From contig JAVSML010020804.1 in NCBI GenBank assembly GCA_038503035.1, positions 124,001 to 188,000 on the forward strand: DNA of 64,000 nt, given 5' to 3'. Made by a program: the position numbers and the translations under genes. Shown here piece after piece: positions 25,937 through 37,406 of this stretch. The notes beneath the pieces were generated by a model, which worked only from the letters and a program-made list of their open reading frames with translations, did not search any database and was not told where the DNA came from. Position 1 is the first letter of the stretch, and each line of letters starts with the position of its first letter. Source of the stretch: Crocodylus rhombifer (Eukaryota; Chordata; Crocodylia; Crocodylidae).

Positions 25937-26350
25937 GGGTGCCTCTACACTTGCATTTAGTGTGGCACAATAAAATCTGGTGCAGTCCACATCAGAGTTA
26001 ATGGCTCCTGGGCACAGCATCTACATGTGTGCTTGGGACCACAGCAGTTTGAGCTGGAGTGGACCAGCTCCAACCTGGCAGCAAGTTTGGGAGCATCAGC
26101 CCCAGGCTCCAAGAGGAGGCAGTGGTCAACAGAAGGGCTGGTTGGGGCACGAGAGTACCTAAAGAGTGGAGCTGTGGAGCTAGGCAGCAGGCAGGAGTTT
26201 GGCCACCGGCTGCCTGGACTAACTGGGTGCAATTTATACCCAGGTCAGCATTTACACATGCATTTAGAAACAGTTATTTTTGTCACTGTAAAATAGTCCT
26301 GTGCCTGACAGTATTATCTTACAGCAGCAAAAAATAGTTTGCTGCAGTCA
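25937..26350. mobile_element. Second copy of the TGCATCTACA-ended element, 3'-truncated
   Basis: It starts GGGTGCCTCTACACTTGCA and is co-linear with the 24,147 copy through its GTGCTTGGGACCACAGCAG and GGTCAGCATTTACACATGC blocks. The matching right end is missing; the sequence changes near 26,350. Confidence 0.6.
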
Positions 26351-26469
26351 ACACACAAAAGAGGAGCTGCGCTGCATGCAGGAGCTGCCCTGCCCTGTCC
26401 CCAGGCCACCACCACCGCCACACTCGGTCCCAGCAACAGGGTGCAAAAGAAAAAGCTTGGGAACCACTG
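26351..26469. mobile_element. hAT 3'-end fragment
   Basis: The right end reads in reverse as CAGTGGTTCCCAAGC, the usual hAT terminus. No partner left end is visible, so it is a truncated copy. Confidence 0.4.
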
Positions 26470-26789
26470 GTCTAGATTTAGATAGTGCTTTGTCCAAGAA
26501 GAGTGAATCAGATTAATTGGGTTTAAGTGCCTATATAATCAATGGGAAGGCTTGGATACTTCCAAAAAGCGATGCAACTGAAATGAATTTAGGTACCTAG
26601 CCACCCTATATAAAGACTGGGGAGGGGTAAGTACCTAACAGGTATGATCCAGAAAGCCCAAAGATGCTAATAGGAAATGCTAAGCAAAGGAGTATGTCCT
26701 AGACTCCAGCTCAGGGACCTGACTCCCACCATGCAATGATGTACTGAATGACTTACTGCACCCTAGGTCATGCCACTGGTACAATAGTG

Positions 26790-26892
26790 CTCACTCACTG
26801 GGTTCCAGATCTTCTTCAACCTCAGGGTTTTCAACTCAGATCTCCCTCTTCTCAGGGGAATGCCCTAACCACCAGGCTATGAGACAGGCTTG
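26790..26892 (-). repeat. tRNA-derived SINE
   Basis: On the - strand ATAGCCTGGTGGTTAGGGC gives a good A box (TAGCCTGGTGG). A GAGTTGAAAACCC follows at B-box spacing. The downstream - strand sequence may continue as the SINE body toward 26,700. Confidence 0.6.
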
Positions 26893-27364
26893 AAGGGGTC
26901 ATCCTTCACCCCAGTGGACAGCCAAGAATGCCACGTTAGGTTAGAAGGCGAGCAAACAAGAGGGAGCATGCAGAAGTGTAACAGGGCAGCTTCATGCCCT
27001 GAGAAGCAGAAACAAAAAGGGTGGCATAGCTAACCACTAGCTGAGGCAGTGGCTATTTTTGCTGCTGCCACCTCCAAAGGCAAAGACTTTAGAGGTGGTT
27101 ACACTACTGGCAGCATTCCTCTAAAATCTAGTTTTTATGGCATATCCCTGGGTGAGGAGAGACCTGGATCTCAGCCCCTGTTCCTAGGTCTTCTTATGCA
27201 ATTTACATCAGACTGTCATTGGTTAAAAAAACAGAATTAACCCCAAAAGCAGAAACTAAAACCTAGATTTACCTGCTCGCTTAGCAACAGGGGCATTCTC
27301 CCTTTGATGTACTCTGCTTCTGGTCCCATGATTAGTTACCTTTGGGTTTTTGATTCTTCTAAAG

Positions 27365-27583
27365 CAGTTGGGGCAAATCTTTTTGGCAGGCATGCCACAG
27401 CGTAAGCCTATACCTACCCCAAATGCCACTCCAGTCCCCTTCCCCTGCCAAATATGCTGCTCTGATTTCTACTGCTTACCCTTTCTGCTGCTGAGCTCTT
27501 TCCCCTCCCTGACCTGTTGCATGCCACACACAGAGGCTGCCCATGCCACCTGTGGCATGAGTGCCGCAGATTGGCCACCCCTG
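27365..27583. mobile_element. Short non-autonomous hAT element (219 bp)
   Basis: The left end is CAGTTGGGGCAAATC and the right end in reverse is CAGGGGTGGCCAATC. Sub-terminal GCATGCCACA and GCACTCATGCCACAG also pair. The flanks TTCTAAAG (27,357-27,364) and TTCTACAG (27,584-27,591) match at 7 of 8. Confidence 0.88.
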
Positions 27584-27591
27584 TTCTACAG

Positions 27592-28900
27592 CATCAAACT
27601 GAATCAAAATGGACTTAAGCAGAATTTAGATGCTAAGGTGATCAAACTGGATTAAATCTGGGCATTGCCAGTTGCCTTGGGAATCTTGCAATCCAGAATG
27701 GAGATGCTGCCTAAACTTAGGTATCTACTGAAATGTGGCATGTGGAACAGAGCCAAACTGTAACTTGGGTGCCTAAATTCCAGCAAAGTCCTGTTTAGAC
27801 ACCCATAAAACCAAACTGGAACAGGCCCTTAGTGCCTAACACAATTTTTACTCATAAAATAAATAAAAGTAGCAATAGCTTGCTATTTTTCAGCTGTTTT
27901 ATTGTAGATTACGCTAGAGATTTCCTAATTTGCATGATATAATAATATTTGTAATGTAGTTAGAGAGTTCCATTTTAGGTCAAAATATGGTAGTAATAGA
28001 AAAGCAAACACTTGGCGCTTATCCCAGATTTAGGTCTTATAAGATGCCGAGATTTTTTTTTAAAAAACAGAACCTTAAGAAGCATCATTTTAAGCATTTT
28101 TGGGGGGAAGAAACTTAATAAAAGCAATTAGTTATATTAATAAAGTGTACAGTTTTAAAAAAAATCTTGCATCTTGAACTAGGGTTCATTGGGTTATGCG
28201 AGCTAGAAAACTGGCATAAAATGACACCAGGGATGGAGAGGGGTGGGGTAAATCTTCTTGTGCAAGCAAGGTCAGAAATGAGGTGTTGGTCCAATGTGTT
28301 ACATTGCTGATGCAAACTGACACAACTCCATTGCTTTCACTTGGGCTGCTCTAATTGAAACCAGTAAAGAACCGGCTCTTGTCTCAGTTTCAGTGTGCAA
28401 ATAGGCCTTTACAAGATGACTTTTGCTCCAGGGTCCCCTGGGAAGTAGATTGAAGTTAACAGAAATTTTCATTTACTTCAGTGGACCCTGGCTCAGCCCA
28501 TAAATAGTTTTCTGTTACCTGGGCCCCACACAACTGTCTTGGGGCCACACTCTGAGAAAGGGGTCGTGGTTTAGCTCAAAAGGAACCATTTTAGCTCCTT
28601 GGATCTCCATTCCAAATCCTCCTATCTTAAAGTTATCTGAAATCAGATCATATATTCTACTCCTTGGATGAGATACAGATGTACAATGCCTACGAGTACA
28701 ATGAAGACAAACACTTAAGGTGAGATCTTCATCCCCTCATATGGCTGTGTTTCTTGGGATAAAAGGGGCAAAACAAAGTACCGAGGCTCTAAGAACCTGT
28801 TTCTGATGAGAAACGTGGTCTCTTCTGCAGGCCCTATGAGAACATATATAAAGCTGCTTTCCAGTGAACCCTGATGTGTGAGATATAACAGGTCTGAGCC
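27592..28900. other. Flank, nothing recognised
   Basis: No gene. An A/T-rich section (27,840-28,160) precedes mixed sequence; no family assigned. Confidence 0.4.
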
Positions 28901-29125
28901 AGCAGGGGTGGCTGAGATGCCCCCTGGTGGCTGTGGGCCTCCTGCCTGGCTCCATCTCTCCTACTGACCTCCCTTAATTGCTCACCCACCATGACTTGTT
29001 GTTATCATTAAGTAAAGGAGACTACCCACAGGCCTTAGAGACAGCCTAAGTCCAATAAACTCCTCAGTGGGTCCCTCTCAGACCCCACTAGTGTCTCAAT
29101 CCAGCACTTATGCTAAATAGGTCCT
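28901..29125 (+). mobile_element. Left part of a repeat split by the 29.1-kb LTR (tentative)
   Basis: The sequence upstream of the LTR insertion point is repeat-like (CCCCCTGGTGGCTG, then CCAATAAACTCC near 29,051). It would continue after the LTR at 30,370. That these are two halves of one older element is inference. Confidence 0.3.
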
Positions 29126-30369
29126 TGTGAGGGTGTAGGACCTATGAGCGGCCGTGAACTCCCTAGCGCCCCCTACCGTCACTTCAGGTACTTCAGCACC
29201 CTCGGATTCTCGCCCGCCACATCTTTGATGACACTTAAGTTTAGATGGGAGGCTGCCTCTATCCCCGAATGGATGGTATGTGTGTTCCTGCCCCTATTCC
29301 ATACGGGGTACCTCTGTGCACCCCTGCCTTAAGGGCTATGCGTGCCTCCTACCTCCCCTTTAACACGCCCCAAGCCTCGCAGCTGTTCCCTGGGCATTGT
29401 TTGGCCTCTTGCCCTCTGGTGCTCTCTCTGGCACCCCTTTGGCTCATCCCGCCCCGGTGCCCCTCTCTGGCACCCCGGGTTTGTCACCCACCTGGCGCCC
29501 CTGGGCCTGGCACGTAGCCACCGCCCCGTAATCGGCGCCCCCAGGCCTGTTACACTCTTGGGCTACTAATCCGCCTGCCACCCCACTCTGGGGCCTACGA
29601 TGCGCTCTTCGCGGCCATTGCCCCCTTCTCGGCCTATGCCGCACTCTTCACGCACGCTCGCTGCCCCCTCTGGAGCCTCACCCTCTCTGGGGCCTATGAC
29701 GCACTTGGGGCTCAAGTGGCCGCCACCGAGCCTGGCCCCTTGACCCTTCTCTGGGTCATTTGCCCCACTGGGCAAAATACTGCCCTTACGGGCTGGGGTC
29801 CAAAACCCCGCACACCGCGCCTCTCCAGCGCAACACCGCGCCTCTCTGGCGCAAACAGTAGTGCCCCATTGACACCGCTCCTGTGCCACTACTGGGCACC
29901 CGGGGCCCCCAGGTTATTGGGGAGCTCCCGTGAGGCCTCCTCTCACCCCCACAGCCTCACCTGGTCCTCCGGTTAACTATAACTGAAACCTGAGCCAACT
30001 GGCTATAACACAAACACCACCGAGCCTCCCTGCTCGTATTGTAAACTCCAAGCCCCTCTAGGGCTCCCAACCCTACCTCTCGTCAGGGTGTTCTCGTCCC
30101 TAGCATCATCGCAGCCGGTCAGCAAGGTAAGGCTGCAACCACCAACTCAGGCCGCTCAGCTCAGCCACAGAGATCTTGCTCCTGTGGCTGCCAGAAGGGA
30201 ACTGCTGGTCAGGCTCCGGCCTGGGCTGTTTATAAAGGCCTGGCCCTGCCCCCTTCTGGCCACCTGACCCACCTGGTCGCCCTGGCAACTGGCACCTGAG
30301 CTGCCCTGGTGATTGGCAGCTCTGTCAATCTCAATCCCAGTCACGGGGCACCTACGTGACCCCGTGACA
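29126..30369 (+). mobile_element. Probable solo LTR (1.24 kb), family A
   Basis: It begins TGTGAGGGTG and ends GTGACCCCGTGACA (TG...CA form). It is flanked by a perfect 5-bp duplication GTCCT (29,121-29,125 and 30,370-30,374). A TATA-like TTTATAAAGG is near 30,230. It aligns block by block with 34,436-35,253: GTGAACTCCnCTAGnGCCCCCTACC, the AAGCCTCnCAG block, and the GCCCTGGTGAnTG block near the 3' end. No retroviral genes are present beside it. A 5-bp duplication and TG...CA ends fit an endogenous retrovirus or Ty3/gypsy LTR. The + orientation is inferred. Confidence 0.7.
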
Positions 30370-30374
30370 GTCCT

Positions 30375-31290
30375 CTCGGCCTGGCAGTGCCCCTACAGTG
30401 CACCTATAGCCTTAAAGGGAAATTGTATGGCTCCATTCCTCCCCTACACCACACCCCAAGCCTTATGGGTGTTATCACTTCAGATGTTAGCTCTTCTTAG
30501 CCTCTCTCAGGACTCCTAGCCTCTCTCAGGACTCTTAGCCCTCTCTGCTCTCTGTCTCTGGGTCCTTAGAACTCTAGCACCTCACTCAGTCTTTCTTGGT
30601 GATTGTAGACCCCCTATTCCCTTGCTCCAACTCTTCCTGGCTGGTGGGTCCTCTATTTAGGTTTCCTGGCTCAGTCCTTTCTCTGGGCTGGGAGACCCTC
30701 TGTGCCCTACTCAGCAACCTGCTCTAGGCTGGTGGGCTCTATTCTCTTGCCCTCTATACCCCACTCAGCCCTTTCTCTGGCCAGGGAACCCTCTGTATCC
30801 TCACTCAAACACTTTTTTGGGCTGGTAGGCTCTGTTCCTTTGCTTAGCCCCTCCTCTGGGAAACCCTGGGTGCATCTACACACTGCCCTACAGCAACATA
30901 GCAACGTGATATGTCATTGCATAGATGCACCCTCTCTATATCCTTACTCTGCCTCTTCTCTGGGTTGGGGAACTCTCTGTATCACCCTTCTCTGGACTGC
31001 AACATTCACTGTAGGCCATGAGTCTGTCTCTGGGTAGTATTCTCTGGTTACCAGGCCTGCAGAATCATTCTTCTTCACCTACCTTCTTGGGTTCTTCAGG
31101 AGTCCCCCTGCCCTGCTGCAGAGAACTCATCTCTTCAGGCTCTCAACACTAGGCTCCCTGACCAGCTCAAGTACTGGACTTATCTAGCCCCAGTCTGTCC
31201 CTTAGCCCCCAGACCACCTGGAAGCTGCCCCTCAGGCAGCTTCTCCCATAAAATTGGCAAGCACACCATAGTGGCCTGCTACAGGAAGGG
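30375..31290 (+). mobile_element. Right-hand repeat beside the LTR, related to family A at its start
   Basis: Just after the LTR, 30,400-30,480 again shows the family block CCCTACACCACACCCCAAGCC. The following kilobase consists of repeated CTCTnnGGGCTGGnnnnCCTCTG units. It is either a second, older LTR into which the first one landed, or a separate repeat. The boundaries are approximate. Confidence 0.4.
30868..30932. mobile_element. 65-bp miniature inverted-repeat element
   Basis: The first 11 bases (GGGTGCATCTA) and the last 11 (TAGATGCACCC) are exact reverse complements. The terminus is that of the elements at 24,147 and 25,937, so this looks like an extreme internal deletion derivative inserted in older repeat sequence. 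Confidence 0.65.
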
Positions 31291-33795
31291 TATGCAGGGG
31301 TGGGGCTAGGGTCTGGAGTGATGTAAGAAGAGCCATGGCACACAGCTCTGTGGAGATTCTATGTAGTATGATGAGGGCTCTTGTAATGTATGCCTCCTGG
31401 GCTGTCTAAATTATATTGGAGGAGACCTAACTTCCACGTGACCTAGAATGAGAAAGATGTAAACCTGGCTCAAAACTACCCCTGCAGATTGCAAATGTGG
31501 TATTATATATATAAGCCACAGCACAGAATCTCACCCACTTACTCACCAGTACAAAGGTCATCAGCAGTGCAGAATACCCTAATGCTAGTAGTCCTATGTC
31601 TACCCAAATATCTTCTCCACACCAGAAGAACATGTGACAAAATCCTGCTCTGGTCTCAGACCCCAATGTCATAAATAGCTATATACAATAAGGATGTAGA
31701 GTATATCTTTGCATTACCTAAACAAATCAGTTTTGGTCCTCTGCACATCCAAACCTGTGCTTATTTTTCAAGATTTCACTGGGGTTACTCATAAAAATAA
31801 GGAAGGCAAGACTGGGTGCAAGTTCACAGTGCCTGACCAATAAGCATGAAATAAGCAACATACATTATGTATGTTCCTCAAGATCATAATGTTCTTGCTA
31901 TCTTCCTCCTATACCTCAGCTCCATATCCCTGTTTGCTGTGGCCTATTGTCACATTATTCTGGTTTTGATTTAATTGATCACCAGCTTCCCAGAAACAGA
32001 CTTCTATTCTGCTTTCAGTTACACATTGACTGCAGTGACGCCATTCTAGTGTAATTATATGGTCTGCTACTGGGTCATACTGCTACAGTGAACATTGATT
32101 ACATTGTATGTGTGCAAGCAAAAACACATTTTGGCATCCTCCCTTCTATTTGCCTGAAAAAAACTATTAACAATTATGGCATTATATAAAACTAATAAAA
32201 GCTAGCCACAGAAGAAGAAAAAATCTATATCTATACAGTACAGTATGCATTGTTATCTTCAGACAAGAAAGCCAAGAATGAAAATTATCATTTGTCAATA
32301 TTGCTACCTTGTTTCATTTTGCAAGGAAATGCTTCTGAACTTAATCATTCATACACATTTTCAAAACAATAGGAATAGGTTACGCCATTCCTCTGCAAAG
32401 ACATAATTCAGATCTTATAAAGCCATATTGCTCTTATTGCATCAGTGAAAAGAAGCCTAACCTGTGATAAGGATCCACTAGGATGGATTCTGTCCAGACC
32501 CACAATATAAGTGCCCTTTGCTGGCTAAAAGGGTGAAGAGGGAAAGAGGGGTATAAAGTGGTAAAGTGACCTGTTTAAGTTGACACAGGCGGTAGTGGTA
32601 GAATGAGGTATAATAGCCAAATCTCCTCTGAGAATGCTACTTCTAGGGAGAAGTTATCTTATATCAGTTTCACTCTGGTCAGTTCTTGGACTCCATTAGA
32701 TTTACAATTGAATCACATTCGTGTGAAATCTGAACACCAGATGTACATTAGTGTAAAGTGAGATCCAAATTAGGCCCATGGTTTTAAAAAGATTGCTATG
32801 ACTGACTTAGTTATTACAGAAGAGCTAGGAGCAATTCCTAGACCTAGGCTGGCTCAAATTTTACATTAAAAAGATGTGTTTCTCTTTTTATGAGAGGTTC
32901 TAACACATCCATTTTTGCAGCATGCCTTTGAAAATCAAGGGACCAAGCCCTGAGGAACAGCCTTTCTTTTTTCCCTGTGATATTCTGTTTGGGTTTTGCA
33001 GAGAGAAACTTTTGAAAGTTTCCATTTCCTTTCTGTTGCTTGGATTGGCAACAAAATAATGGAAACCTGCCAAATAACAGCTGAACATGAACATTCTAAT
33101 CTCAGGTTGTCCCCACCCTGCCATCAAAGCAGCAGCAAAACACCATACTGAAGTGGGAATCCCAGAAACAGATGTCTTCTCTCAAGGAGAGAAAGGTGGA
33201 AAGACAGATCTTTGCCATGCTGTCCTGACAACTGTCTCCAGAACCACTGCATGGTCCCTATAACCCCGTTCCCACCATTCAGGAGAGCAGCCATCTACAA
33301 GTTGTCATTGAATTTAATCTGTTATCATAAACTGGGTTTAGGTTTTTGTTTCAAACTCTGCAGTGGTGACAGAACACCAACCATCAGTTGCACATAACAG
33401 ATATTTTTCCTATTATCCTATAATAACTTTAGGATTTAGATATGAAAACCCACATTAAAATGTTATTTAGGCTGCAAAATCAAATAATCCAAATTTCGGA
33501 ACTGCTAGATTTTGGGTGCCTTCCTTGTACCTTCTCATGCTGTGTGCAGACTGCCTTGTGCTCAACACAAGAGGGATAAGTGAATGAGGCTGCTTGAAAG
33601 ACCCCTGCTTTGCTCAGGTCAGCAATTAAAAAGTCTGTAAAGAATGTAGTAAGAAATGGCAGAAAAAAAGGAGGGTTTAGTACTTAAAGTGTCACACAGG
33701 AAAACTTGATTCTGCACCAGCCTGTGCTACCATTTTCCTGTATGATACTGAATAAAACATGTAAACTAGTATGTTTGCAATCCACCACTAAATAT
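31291..33795. other. AT-rich flank, nothing recognised
   Basis: No gene or nameable repeat. Confidence 0.4.
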
Positions 33796-35699
33796 TAGAG
33801 GTGCACTGATGCATTGGTCCCATATCAGATCAGCACCAATATAGGAAAAATTAAAAGTATCAAAAATGGGCTTTTCTGCCTGATGCAGCTGATAATGTGG
33901 CCCATAAATGCCTCATACATGCACACAGCCATAGCATGCATGGGGCCAGGAGCACAACCCAGTAGCTTGGAGCCCAGTATCTAGCTGGTAAGTCTGTTGT
34001 GAGGGAAGGGGTGGGGGGAGGGAAGGGGCATGGGGACAACAGATTGAAGGCGCTGGAGTGAAAGAGGGACTGTGGCTGGGGCAGGTGCTGCTCAGCTGAG
34101 GTGGGGCAGGGTGCAGGACAGAGCTGCAAGTGGCGCATCCAAGGGGCTCATGGTTGGGGTGGCTCCCACTGCTAAATGCACCCTAAGAAGGCACAGGAGG
34201 TGTGTGCCCACAGATCTGCATGGGGTAGGGTGGGGTGGGGTGGGGCAGGCTGCTGCTGCAGGTTGAGGCTGGGGCTTGTACCAGGCTCTTCCCAGGAGGG
34301 GACTGGCCTAAGTTGTGCTGTGCTGCATTTGGGGTAGGTGGGAGTGGCACTGGGATGGAAGGTTGGAGAGCCTATGGCAAATTTTGGGGTGGCTGTAGCC
34401 CCCCCCCCCGCCCCCGTAGTCCCCTCCAAGCACTGTGTCACAGGGCAGAGTCCTAGGGGTGGTCGTGAACTCCACTAGGGCCCCCTACCATGCCAAAGTG
34501 ATAGTAAAAGCACCCTCACAATCTCGCCCACCACATATTTGATATTAACAGTGTTTATGGGAGGCTGCCCTTAGTCCTCTCTGACACAGTGCCCTGATGT
34601 CTTTGTTCTATCTTGGGTGACTCAGTGCACCCCAGCCTTATGGGCTATGCATGGCTCCAGCCACCCCTGTACCATGCCCCAAGCCTCACAGATGTACCAG
34701 ACATTGTTTGGTCAATTCCACATTCCACACCCCACGGGCGCTCTCTGGCTTGTCTCGCAGCCTGCACCCCCCACGGATGCTCTCTGGCTTCTCGTGCAAT
34801 TGCCTGCACTGGGTCTTCGCACAACTGCCTGCACTGGGGCTGGGGTCAATGCACCCCAAAAATGCGGTGCCATCTCTGGCACCAGGGCCCACACCCTATC
34901 ATGGAGCCCCTATGAAGCCTCAGAACAACATTCAATCCCTAACCGGGAAATACTCCAACCCATGGCAGCCACCAGGGGATGCTCATGCAGTCAGACTTCT
35001 CCTCTCTCTCTACACTGGCTGAGCTCCCCCTTCCTTGGCCACCAGAGGGGAACTGCCCTCCTGGCCTCATGCCTGGGCTTAAGAAGGGCTAAACCCTGCC
35101 CCTTCCTGTCAGCTGGTTTTCACTGGTTGTCCTAGCAACCAGCACTTGTGCTGCCCTGGTGACTGTCAGCTGAGCCTCCCCCTTCTTGCCACTAGGGGTC
35201 TCTCCCGAGCCGTTTCCACTTTCAGGCGCAGGGCACCTAAGTGCTCTGCGACAACTGCCACCATCCATTCTGAGCGCAGCCTGGCCCAACCCTGCCAGGA
35301 AGAGCCTGGCACCGCCCCGGCCCCAGCTCACAGTGGCAGCCTGCCCTATTTGACACAGATCCAGGGACGCATGCTCCCTCATGCTCTCCCAGGGTGCATT
35401 CAGGGTGTGATCCACCCCTCCCCACATGCCCCCTGGATGAGCTTCTCGTGGCTCTGTTCTGCACCCACCTCACACTGGCTGAGCAGTGCCGGCCTAAGCC
35501 CTCACCGTGGGGGTCTCAACCGGTCCCCCCCATGCCCCTTCCCTCCCCCACCCCTTCCCCCACATCAGACTTACCAGCCTGATGCTGATCTCCAAGCTGC
35601 CCAGCTGCATATCAGAATCGAATCGGTATCAGCCGATATGGCTTCTTAAAAATCAGCCATCGGTATCGGCCCAAAAAAATCTCTATTGGTGCACCCCTA
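33796..35699. mobile_element. Non-autonomous hAT element interrupted by a solo LTR
   Basis: The left end is TAGAGGTGCACTGAT and the right end in reverse is TAGGGGTGCACCAAT (12 of 15). Sub-terminal sequence at the right (GGCCGATACCGATGG in reverse) is typical of a vertebrate hAT group. The flanks CTAAATAT and TGAAAGAT share only 5 of 8. Removing the inner LTR (34,436-35,253 plus one target copy) leaves about 1.08 kb. The inner GC-rich sequence around 34,000-34,430 has no transposase. A run of C and G at 34,400-34,416 is low complexity. Confidence 0.72.
34436..35253 (+). mobile_element. Probable solo LTR (818 bp), family A, nested in a hAT element
   Basis: The element begins TGTCACAGGGCAG and ends GTGCTCTGCGACA. 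It is flanked by ACTG at 34,432-34,435 and again at 35,254-35,257. It is the shorter relative of the 29,126-30,369 element, sharing the 5' GTGAACTCC block, the GCCCCAAGCCTCACAG block and the 3' GGGCACCTAnGTG block. A TTAAGAAGGGC stretch near 35,080 takes the place of the TATA region. No internal genes. Confidence 0.7.
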
Positions 35700-36094
35700 T
35701 GAAAGATATGCTCCTTATTTTATGAGTGCCCAACATGAGACAGCTGGGGCCTGACTTGCAGATAGACAAAACTAGACATGTTGTTTGTGTCACTGGGTGC
35801 TCTGGATGCTTAACCAATCAGGCAATTTGAAGGAATCTGGTGGCCCAAAGAGCTTGATTTTTAATAAAAACTTTGTCATTGGTTCACAGTTTTTGTCTCG
35901 GTTTCCCCTTCTCTAAAATGGGAATCATAATATTCTCTTATCTCACAATGGGGAAAAAATCATCAATATTTGCAAGGCATTTGTATACTACACTGATCAA
36001 TGCCTTGAAAAGGCCATGCAAAAATGACTAGCCCTATTCAATGCATAGTGTACAATAAGTAATCCAGGAACACTGATGTAATGAGATTGAATGA
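35700..36094. other. Flank, nothing recognised
   Basis: AT-rich sequence between the hAT element and the CR1 copy; no feature seen. Confidence 0.4.
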
Positions 36095-37406
36095 TTATTC
36101 TGGCACATGTCCACGAGGGGCCAGCAGGGGAGATTATGCTTAGGGACAACCAACACGGGTTCATTAGAGGCAGGTCCTGTCAGACCAACCTGGTGGCCTT
36201 CTATGACCAGGTCACCAAATCCTTAGATGCAGCTGTAGATGTAGAACATAGTCTTCCTGGACTTTCAGAAGGCCTTTGACACTGTCTCTCACCCCGTTCT
36301 CATTAAAAACTGGGGGACTGTGGTGTCAACACCTACATAGTCAAATGGGTCACCAACTGGCTGGAGGGCTGCACCCAGAGAGTGGCAGATCATTTTCAAC
36401 CTGGAGGGATGTGGGCAGTGGGGTCCCCCAGGGCTCGGTCCTCGGGCCCGCACTGTTCAACATCTTTATCAGTGACTTGGACAAGGGGGTAAAAAGCACC
36501 TTGTTCAAATTTGCTGATGACACCAAGATGTGGGGGGATGTGGGTACGCTAGAAGGAAGGAATAGGCTGCAATCGGACCTAGACAGGTTACAGGGGTGGA
36601 CGGAGGAGAATAGGATGGGATTCAACACTGACAAGTGCGAGGTGCTGCACCTGGGGAGGAAGAACCAGCACCATACCTACAGGCTGGGGAACTCCCTTCT
36701 CATCAGTAGTGAGGCAGAAAAGGATCTTGGAGTCATCACTGATGCCAAGATGAACATGGGCTGGCAGTGTGGGGATGCAGTCAGGAAGGCCAACCGCACC
36801 TTGGCATGCATCCACAGATGCATCTGAAGCAGGTCCAAGGAGGTGATCCTCCCCCTCTATGCAGCACTGATCAGGCTGCAGCTGGAGTATTGCGTCCAGT
36901 TCTGGGCGCCGCACTTCAGGAGGGATGTGGATATCATGGAGAGGGTCCAGAGGAGGGCCAATTGCATGATCGGGGGCAGCAGGGCAGGCCTATGAGGAGA
37001 GGCTATGGGACCTGAACTTGTTCAGCCTCCACAAGAAAAGGCTGAGGGGGGGATCTAGTGGCCTGTTACAAACTAGTCAGAGGGGACCAGCAGGCATTGG
37101 GGGAGTCCCTGTTTCCCCAAGCACTACCAGGAGTGACTAGAAATAACGGTCACAAGCTGGCAGAGGGTAGACTCAGATTAGACATCAGGAAGCGCTACTT
37201 TACTGTCAGGGTGGCTAGGATCTGGAACCAACTTCCAAGAGAAGTGGTGCTGGCTCCTACCTTGGGGGTCTTTAAGGCAAGGCTAGATGAACACCTTGCT
37301 GGGGTCATTTGACCCCAGTACTCTTTCCTGACATGGCAGGGGGTTGGACTTGATGATCTGCTCAGGTCCCTTCCAACCCTACTAACTATGAAACTATGAA
37401 ACTATC
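36095..37406 (+). pseudogene. CR1 LINE, 5'-truncated, with 3' end
   Basis: This is the reverse-transcriptase C-terminal half of CR1 ORF2 through the element's true 3' end. Visible blocks are LRDNQHGFIRGRSCQTNLVAFYDQV (about 36,138), the catalytic FQKAFDTVSH block near 36,265 (intact but in another frame), VPQGSVLGPALFNIFISDLD near 36,425, and FADDTKMWG with the second active-site Asp pair at 36,510-36,521. They continue with GFNTDKCEVLHLG, then the thumb/C-terminal LVRGDQQALGESLF and IWNQLPREVV up to the stop near 37,312. The 3' UTR has GGTTGGACTTGATGATC and ends in imperfect CTATGAAA 8-mers (about 37,385-37,406), the CR1 hallmark. At least three frameshifts make it inactive. It is better preserved than the 5.9-8.6 kb copy. 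Confidence 0.92.

Noticed and set aside
34400..34416. C/G-run as a G-quadruplex element
   Set aside because: It is a single homopolymer-like run inside a transposon; a special function is not supported and a sequencing-length error is possible.
34617..35649. Overlapping ORFs of 120-172 codons
   Set aside because: They fall inside the nested LTR and hAT element, are in different frames over the same DNA, and show no gag, pol, env or transposase motif.
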